Shown: in pieces, positions 59,078-64,000 of the stretch
How positions within the stretch are numbered: the first letter of the stretch is position 1
How the letters are laid out: each line of letters begins with the position of its first letter
Source: JAHRAW01 sp963693025
GTDB taxonomy: Bacteria; Pseudomonadota; Gammaproteobacteria; Arenicellales; Poriferihabitantaceae
Length of the DNA: 64,000 nt
Direction: 5' to 3'
Assembly: GCA_963693025.1 (NCBI GenBank)
Contig: OY843749.1
Span: forward strand, 1,302,001 to 1,366,000
The notes under the pieces: model-generated
Seen by the model: only the letters and a program-made list of their open reading frames with translations
What the model was told of the DNA's origin: nothing
The model's database searches: none
Program-made: the position numbers and the translations under genes

Positions 59078-60886
59078 TTACAACCCGGTTGCGCTTGCAA
59101 CCGCCGGATTGTCGGGTTTTCGCGTTTGCAGTTCGACGACCTGCTCCGCCAGGACTCTGCCATATTTTTTGAATTCCGTGGTTGCCATCGAGTTGATTGC
59201 ATTTTTGATGTCTTGGTTGTCTTGCAATAACCCGCGCAGCGCGCTCGATTCAATTTCCCAATATCGTGCGCCCTTCTCGATGGTCGTGGTCATAAACGAC
59301 GGCGCCGTATCGAGGAAGGGAATGAGGCTGGTGACGAGCGGCGCGTCTCTGCGCAGGAGCGGAAAGCCGTTGCGCGTATAGGCAATGCCGCCGCCGCAGA
59401 TGTAATACACATGAGTAACCGAATGACCTTCATTGGCGACTATGCAGTCTTCCGCGGCAACCGCCCATCGTCCTTTGTTGAACAATTTGCGGCAGTTGGC
59501 GCGCGACAGTCCGGGGAGTTGGTTGATGCGAAAATTATCCTCGTCCAGCGTGAATTTTGTAAACTTGCTGATGATGCTGTCGGACACTTCAGTCCACAGA
59601 CCGGCGATGACGATGAGCAAAGACCAGGACAGGCTGGCGTAATCAAAACGCACAAACAAATCGGTGGCGGCAAAGGTCAGCGTTGAAGAGACCACGAACA
59701 CGCGCACCATCAGCGCCTGGCGCATCAGCATTGACACCACCAGCAACGCCCAGCCCAAATGCACGAGCGTGCTGCGCGGGTTGATGAGCGTCAGAAAAAA
59801 GTTTTGCCCCCACTCGCCGAGGTCCGCAAGCAAGCGGTCGAAGCGGTCGTCCGCATACAAATTCGCCAGGTCGGTAATGTCGGAAGTCCAGGCATTTTGC
59901 GGCGGCTCGGCAAGCACGCCGCCGTCCAGCAAAATATCCACGGTGCGCCGGTAATCTTCGACTTCCAGCGCGCCGTTTAATCCGCCGGTTAGTTTGATGA
60001 TTTCGCCCAGCATTCGGGTTTGGCGGTCGCGCGCTTGCGGTGTGTGGTCGTCCATGGCGTCCAGCACGATGGCGACGGTTTCCGCCGGGTTTTTCTCCGC
60101 CCACCGCCAGCCTTTCATGGAAGCGCGCACAAAACGCGCCATCGTATCGGTGAAAACGGCGTCTTGCAGCCGCGCTTCATCCACCCACAAACCGCCGCCC
60201 AACATTCCCACGCCGAGGTTTTGGAACGAAAACACCTCCACCTCGTCACGGCGAAAGCCAAGCGCATCCAAGCCTTTGGACAAATACCACGGGATGCAAT
60301 CCACGATGCCGCTGTTTATTCCATACTCGGTGTCGACAAATTCAATCAGGCGCACATCCTTTTTCGGATTGAAAGTGGCGGATTCAATGCCGGACTTGGC
60401 GTTGATATTCAGTTTTGCCAGCAATGCCAGGATATCCACGGTTTCGCCTTTTCCGGGCGCGTGGCCGATTTTTTTGCCGCGCAAATCGTCAAGAATGCGC
60501 ACCCCGGAATCGCGCCGGCAGACCAAAGCCAAGCCGGTGTCTTTGAACGGTTGCGCGATATTCACCAGCGGCGCACCCTGCTCACGCGCAAACAAGGCGG
60601 GCGCCATGAATTCCACGACCACATCGGCGACGGCAGCGGCGGCGGCATCGGAGGCGGTGAGCAACGCCGGCACATCATCGCTTGGCGCGGCGGCGCGAAT
60701 GTCCACCGCCAAATGGTTATCGGCGTAATAGCCGTTTTCCCGCGCGACATAGTAGCCGGCATATTCCGCCTGATGCTTCCAGTTCAGTTGCAGGACAATT
60801 GCATCGGCGGCGGGCGCCGGATGGGCGGCTGCCAGGGCAAAAACCAGCAACGCGCCGCGCAGCGCGATGTTGTCGGTTGGGCTCAT
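59078..60886 (-). CDS. NMT1/THI5-like substrate-binding protein fused to membrane and Popeye/cNMP-like domain
   Basis: A 602-residue protein in three parts. Residues 1-27 are a signal peptide and ~28-345 an NMT1/THI5-type periplasmic binding domain (LQLNWKHQAEYAGYYVA, GKKIGHAPGKGETVDILALL). Three membrane helices follow at about 375-388, 391-410 and 418-433. Residues ~455-580 resemble the cyclic-nucleotide-binding-like fold of Popeye proteins (KLFNKGRWAVAAEDCIVANE, VTSLIPFLDTAPSFMTTTIE). The binding domain would be periplasmic and the C-terminal domain cytoplasmic, suggesting a ligand sensor. It overlaps the upstream binding-protein gene by 4 bp. The Popeye assignment is by eye and not certain. 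Confidence 0.65.
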   Translation of the reverse strand: MSPTDNIALRGALLVFALAAAHPAPAADAIVLQLNWKHQAEYAGYYVARENGYYADNHLAVDIRAAAPSDDVPALLTASDAAAAAVADVVVEFMAPALFAREQGAPLVNIAQPFKDTGLALVCRRDSGVRILDDLRGKKIGHAPGKGETVDILALLAKLNINAKSGIESATFNPKKDVRLIEFVDTEYGINSGIVDCIPWYLSKGLDALGFRRDEVEVFSFQNLGVGMLGGGLWVDEARLQDAVFTDTMARFVRASMKGWRWAEKNPAETVAIVLDAMDDHTPQARDRQTRMLGEIIKLTGGLNGALEVEDYRRTVDILLDGGVLAEPPQNAWTSDITDLANLYADDRFDRLLADLGEWGQNFFLTLINPRSTLVHLGWALLVVSMLMRQALMVRVFVVSSTLTFAATDLFVRFDYASLSWSLLIVIAGLWTEVSDSIISKFTKFTLDEDNFRINQLPGLSRANCRKLFNKGRWAVAAEDCIVANEGHSVTHVYYICGGGIAYTRNGFPLLRRDAPLVTSLIPFLDTAPSFMTTTIEKGARYWEIESSALRGLLQDNQDIKNAINSMATTEFKKYGRVLAEQVVELQTRKPDNPAVASATGL

Positions 60887-61839
60887 TTAATCCACTCCTC
60901 CACGGTGTCATGGTTCGCTTTAATCCACGCCCGCACCACGTCGGACGGGTCCTGTTTTTCCCGGTCAATTTTAAGTATCCACTCGCTAATCAAAGCCGGG
61001 TCAAGGCGAAGGTTGGATAAAAACCGCGCCACTCGCGGGTTGCGCTGTTGTAGCGATTTGGAATACGCGACATAGACCGTGGAATCGGCGGTTTTGCATT
61101 TCTGCGTGGACGCATCAAGCCAATCCGTGCGGGTTAATTTCAGTTCGCGGCAACCTTCAAACGGCTCGGGCTCTTTCAGGAGCACGAGATGGTAAGCGGA
61201 ATGAATCGACTCCGGTGTCCAGTTGTAAAACAGCAACGGCTTGCGCTGGGAGTATGCCGTCTTCAGTTGGGTTTTGAATTTCTCATAATTGACGACCGAG
61301 GGCTCCCACAGCTCGCTCAAACCATAACTCTTGAATTTGATTAAGGATATTTTTGCCGCCCCCCAATCGGAGTCGCCCGCCCAATATTCCCCTTTGCCGT
61401 TGCCATCGGTATCGAACAGCGCGGAGATTTTGGGCGACGCAAGGTCTTCGATTGATTGCACCGTCTTCGCCATATACTTCGGCACATACATCCCCTCGCT
61501 GGCGGGATAGGGCAGGCTGGTTGCCACGGTCTGATTGCCGTCGATGTATTTATCCCAAAAATCCTGGTTGTTGGGCATCCATAAATCGGGATGGACATCG
61601 ATGGCGCCGCCGCCTTCGCTCATCCCGAGTCCGATAATTCCCTGGTCGGCAAGCCCGCGGATAATCTGCGCTTCGGAAGCGAGCGGACCCTCAATGACGG
61701 CTTCCAGAAAATGCGCTATCGCCTTGCCGCCGTCCCAGTCCAACTCGGCGATGGTTATTTTTTCCTGAGCAGGGGCGGTTGCCGTGAAAACAACACAAGC
61801 AACCGCCGCCAACACTACGCGGAGGACGGTGGTGTTCAT
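60883..61839 (-). CDS. Glycine betaine-type ABC substrate-binding protein
   Basis: A 318-residue periplasmic binding protein (OpuAC-like). Signal peptide 1-25 ends near TAPAQE. The mature start KITIAELDWDGGKAIAHFLEAVIEG and the segments DLWMPNNQDFWDKYI and LLFYNWTPESIHSAYHLV are typical of glycine betaine/choline binding proteins. GAGG lies 8 bp before the ATG. No permease or ATPase lies nearby. Together with the fused protein whose start it overlaps it may be part of a sensing rather than a transport unit. Confidence 0.75.
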   Translation of the reverse strand: MNTTVLRVVLAAVACVVFTATAPAQEKITIAELDWDGGKAIAHFLEAVIEGPLASEAQIIRGLADQGIIGLGMSEGGGAIDVHPDLWMPNNQDFWDKYIDGNQTVATSLPYPASEGMYVPKYMAKTVQSIEDLASPKISALFDTDGNGKGEYWAGDSDWGAAKISLIKFKSYGLSELWEPSVVNYEKFKTQLKTAYSQRKPLLFYNWTPESIHSAYHLVLLKEPEPFEGCRELKLTRTDWLDASTQKCKTADSTVYVAYSKSLQQRNPRVARFLSNLRLDPALISEWILKIDREKQDPSDVVRAWIKANHDTVEEWIK

Positions 61840-61900
61840 GGCAAAATCCTCAACTTCAGTCGCGGGAGAGTATGGCAGGCTCGCTTGCAACCGCCGCGCG

Positions 61901-62155
61901 TCAGCCGCCTTGAATGGAGGGCCAGACGGAAATCACGTCGCCGTCTTCCAGCGGCAAGTCGCGTTTTTCCGGTGGCAGGAATTCGCCGTTGCGCATCACC
62001 ACCTTCGCTTGTTCGCGCGGCAGGCGGCAGCGGTCGATGAGCGCGTGGGGCGTGAGCGTGGCGGACGGCGGCGCGGAGATTTCGAGCGCGTTGCCGTCGG
62101 CCTCGGGCGGCAGATATTCCATCAGCCCGGAAAACAGTTTGAGCGTAACTTTCAT
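61901..62155 (-). CDS. MoaD/ThiS-family sulfur carrier (first)
   Basis: An 84-residue ubiquitin-like protein. It starts MKVTLKLFSGLMEYLPPEAD and ends SIQGG, the di-glycine that carries the thiocarboxylate in MoaD/ThiS proteins. It overlaps the stop of the upstream small gene by 4 bp. With moaA close by it probably supplies sulfur for a molybdenum or tungsten pterin cofactor. Confidence 0.8.
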   Translation of the reverse strand: MKVTLKLFSGLMEYLPPEADGNALEISAPPSATLTPHALIDRCRLPREQAKVVMRNGEFLPPEKRDLPLEDGDVISVWPSIQGG

Positions 62156-62499
62156 CCGCCCCCCTTGTGCAGATAGCGTTTATAGCGGCGCATAAAATGC
62201 TCGAAGTCGCCGGCGTTGAAGCCAAAAAATTCCAGTTTGACCGCGGTCACCGGCACCGTGATGGCGGCGATTGAGCGCCGCGTTTCCGGCGCAAGCGTCA
62301 GCACGATTTGTTGGTCGGCATCGCGCAGCCGCAACCGATACACCAAGTCGGTCTGTTTTTCAATGCGAAAGGGCGCCACCGCCGCGGGCAGGCTACTCAG
62401 CAACTCCGCGTGCGTGAACCCCATTTCAGCCGAGCGGGTGAAGTCGGCTTTGCGCTCGCCCTCGCTCTCGCCCTCGTCCACATCCGCCGCCAGCGGCAT
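62152..62499 (-). CDS. Small protein of unknown function between two MoaD-type genes
   Basis: A 115-residue protein I do not recognise. The Glu-rich N-terminus (ADVDEGESEGE) is followed by a beta-alpha domain (VAPFRIEKQTDLVYRLRLRD, IVLTLAPETRRSIAAITVPV) and a C-terminal basic helix that ends YLHKGGG. The ATG at 62499 is 11 bp after the second MoaD stop; the frame runs further upstream but overlaps that gene. Co-occurrence suggests a chaperone or accessory role for a pterin-cofactor enzyme. Confidence 0.6.
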   Translation of the reverse strand: MPLAADVDEGESEGERKADFTRSAEMGFTHAELLSSLPAAVAPFRIEKQTDLVYRLRLRDADQQIVLTLAPETRRSIAAITVPVTAVKLEFFGFNAGDFEHFMRRYKRYLHKGGG

Positions 62500-62509
62500 T
62501 TGCCGGAAC

Positions 62510-62758
62510 TCACCCGCCCGCCACGGGGGGCCAGATGGCGAGCGCGTCGCCGTCCCGCAGTGGCGTGTCGCGCTCTTTCTCGGCGAGGTAGATGCCATTG
62601 ACCAAGACCAGATGGACTTGCGAGCGGGGCACCGAAAAGCGGTCGATCAACTGGTTGGGCGTGACCGTCTCCTCCACCTCCAGTGCCACCGCGTGCTTGA
62701 CCGCATCCGGCGGCAAATAGCCCATCAAGGTGGCGAACAGTTTGAAAGTGACTCGCAC
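62510..62758 (-). CDS. MoaD/ThiS-family sulfur carrier (second)
   Basis: An 82-residue ubiquitin-like protein, MRVTFKLFATLMGYLPPDAV to PPVAGG. It is clearly a paralogue of the first copy (about half the residues agree), and both end in Gly-Gly. It lies 31 bp after the FAD oxidoreductase on the same strand. Confidence 0.8.
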   Translation of the reverse strand: MRVTFKLFATLMGYLPPDAVKHAVALEVEETVTPNQLIDRFSVPRSQVHLVLVNGIYLAEKERDTPLRDGDALAIWPPVAGG

Positions 62759-62789
62759 CTGCGCCGCAACAATATCAGCCCGGCCCCGG

Positions 62790-64000
62790 TCAACCCTGGG
62801 TGACCGCCAGATAGGCTTCCATCAGTTGTAGCGGGTTATCCTGCAGGCGCGCCTTCCATTTGCCGAGGCTGAAACGCCCCTGAATCAACCCCCGGATAAT
62901 GCCGATGTGCTGGGTCATTCCGAGGGTGTTGGCGCCGACCAGCCGGTCGCCCTCGAAGCACAGGCGAATGTAGCGAAACCCGTCCTCGTCCAGCAACTCG
63001 CCGTGCTCGCCGCCCTCGACGCCCTGCCACAGGCCGTAGGACGCCGAAATCAAGCCGATGGTGTCGAGCACGTTCATCGGCATCGCGCCCCGGTGTTTTA
63101 TCGAGCCGTGGCGGTGCATGTTGTTGGCGGCGATGCGCGCGTGCTCCACCGCGGTCGGCTGAATCGCCTGCACGCTGTATTCGCCGGTGGAAAAATCTTT
63201 GCCGTAGGCGACATCGCCGGCGGCGTAGATATCGGCCTGCGATGCGCCCATATACTCGTCCACCACCACCGCGCCGTTTTCCAGCGTCACGCCACTACCT
63301 TCGAGAAAATCGGCGTTGGCGCGCACGCCGGTGGCGCTAATCACCAACTCGGCATCGATGTCCGCGCCGTTTTTGACGCGCACTTTGAGGGCGTCGCCGG
63401 CTTCGTCGATGGCGGACACCACCGAGTCGGTCAGCACCGCCACGCCTTTTTGCTCGCACCATTTTTGCAACAGCGTGCCGCAGGTCGGGTCGAGCATGCG
63501 CGGCACCATGCGGTCGCCCATCTCAATGACGGTGAGTTTGCCGCCGGCGGAAACCAGCGCTTCCAGGATGATGCAGCCGATGAAACCCGCGCCGATTAGC
63601 ACGACTTGCGTGCCCGGCTTAATGCCGGCGGTGATTTTGCGCGCGTCTTCCAGCGTCCAGCAACTGCACACCTTGGGGTGGTCGATGCCGGGAATCGGCG
63701 GCGTAATCGGCTTGGAGCCGGTCGCCACCAGCAGTTTGTCGTAGTCGCGGTTTGCGCCGCTTTCCAACTTCACCTTCTTCGCCGAGGCGTCCACCGACTG
63801 CGCGCGGTCGACCACCGTGTCGATGCCGTGCGCGCTGAAATAGTCGGCTTGCTTGCGCAGGTAGGTGCCGCGCTCGTCTATATTGTCGCTCAGCAAATAC
63901 GGAATCGCCATGCGCGAATACGGCGGCTCCGGCTCATCGCCGATGAGTGTGATAGCCGCCGACGCGTCAAGTTTGCGCAAAGTCTCGGCGGCCACCACGC
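62790..64000 (-). CDS. NAD(P)/FAD-dependent oxidoreductase (partial)
   Basis: The gene runs off the window end; the N-terminal FAD-binding GXGXXG motif is missing. The visible ~402 residues show the NAD(P) motif VVLIGAGFIGCIILEAL, the ATG region LVATGSKP and the FAD-contacting DIYAAGDVAYG, as in nitrite reductase/rubredoxin reductase-like flavoproteins. In tungsten aldehyde oxidoreductase clusters an enzyme of this kind passes electrons between NAD and the pterin subunit; the MoaD-type neighbours suggest such a setting, but the pterin enzyme itself would lie outside the window. Confidence 0.75.
   Translation of the reverse strand, partial: VVAAETLRKLDASAAITLIGDEPEPPYSRMAIPYLLSDNIDERGTYLRKQADYFSAHGIDTVVDRAQSVDASAKKVKLESGANRDYDKLLVATGSKPITPPIPGIDHPKVCSCWTLEDARKITAGIKPGTQVVLIGAGFIGCIILEALVSAGGKLTVIEMGDRMVPRMLDPTCGTLLQKWCEQKGVAVLTDSVVSAIDEAGDALKVRVKNGADIDAELVISATGVRANADFLEGSGVTLENGAVVVDEYMGASQADIYAAGDVAYGKDFSTGEYSVQAIQPTAVEHARIAANNMHRHGSIKHRGAMPMNVLDTIGLISASYGLWQGVEGGEHGELLDEDGFRYIRLCFEGDRLVGANTLGMTQHIGIIRGLIQGRFSLGKWKARLQDNPLQLMEAYLAVTQG

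Noticed and set aside
1..64000. CRISPR array, prophage, rRNA operon or full insertion sequence with transposase
   Set aside because: No regularly spaced repeats, phage structural genes, rRNA sequence or transposase frame was found; the repeats present are dispersed and palindromic.

Overview
The window is 64 kb of GC-rich bacterial chromosome from what looks like a gammaproteobacterium. The placement rests on several gene orders typical of that class: uvrC-pgsA-tRNA-Gly, tyrS next to an M23 peptidase and anmK, metG divergent from apbC/mrp and dcd, msbA-lpxK-kdsB, rplM-rpsI, and fabA-fabB, together with coq7, EF-P, YggX and a two-haem cytochrome c4. The species cannot be named from this sequence. 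Most of the DNA is ordinary, tightly packed housekeeping sequence.

Layout. 1-6.7 kb: end of an aminotransferase, an acyl-CoA/AMP ligase, small enzymes, ThpR, a broken DUF488 gene, a repeat cluster and an ATP-grasp ligase. 6.7-17.6 kb: yggX, folD, cytochrome c4, engB, hemE, a DUF898/M48 pair, anmK, an M23 peptidase and tyrS. 18-28.5 kb: an AT-rich orphan gene, then dcd, apbC, metG, tRNA-Gln, rpsI/rplM and the lipid A export/KDO genes. 28.5-39.6 kb: a candidate structured RNA and a sugar catabolic cluster (ABC importer, IlvD/Edd dehydratase, aldehyde dehydrogenase, Gfo/Idh/MocA oxidoreductase, ROK kinase), split by a repeat and two AT-rich genes. 39.6-52 kb: a leuC remnant, a lipoprotein, efp, uvrC, pgsA, tRNA-Gly, a trans-sulfuration enzyme, a ferredoxin, glycolate oxidase glcDEF and coq7. 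52-64 kb: a choline-sulfatase, haem A synthase, fabB/fabA, a lysine-rich histone-like protein, and a minus-strand run of moaA, two substrate-binding proteins (one fused to a membrane plus cyclic-nucleotide-binding-like module), two MoaD/ThiS proteins around a small unknown protein, and a cut-off FAD/NAD oxidoreductase.

The most striking non-coding content is a dispersed family of palindromic elements of about 200 bp (called A here). Nine near-complete copies and many end fragments lie between genes. Their termini are inverted repeats ending in CGTCATTCTCGA, and they contain two internal hairpins. Other small elements have inserted into them: B (about 214 bp, near-perfect 24-bp inverted ends, two almost identical copies) and C (169 bp). 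Two genes, DUF488 and leuC, are truncated beside A copies, and the AT-rich orphan genes also lie next to A copies, so these sites appear to be where the chromosome breaks and gains DNA.

The best candidates for undescribed biology are the substrate-binding-protein/Popeye-like fusion in its molybdopterin-type neighbourhood, the two-gene membrane-anchored GIY-YIG-like (T5orf172) island, and the nested small mobile elements.
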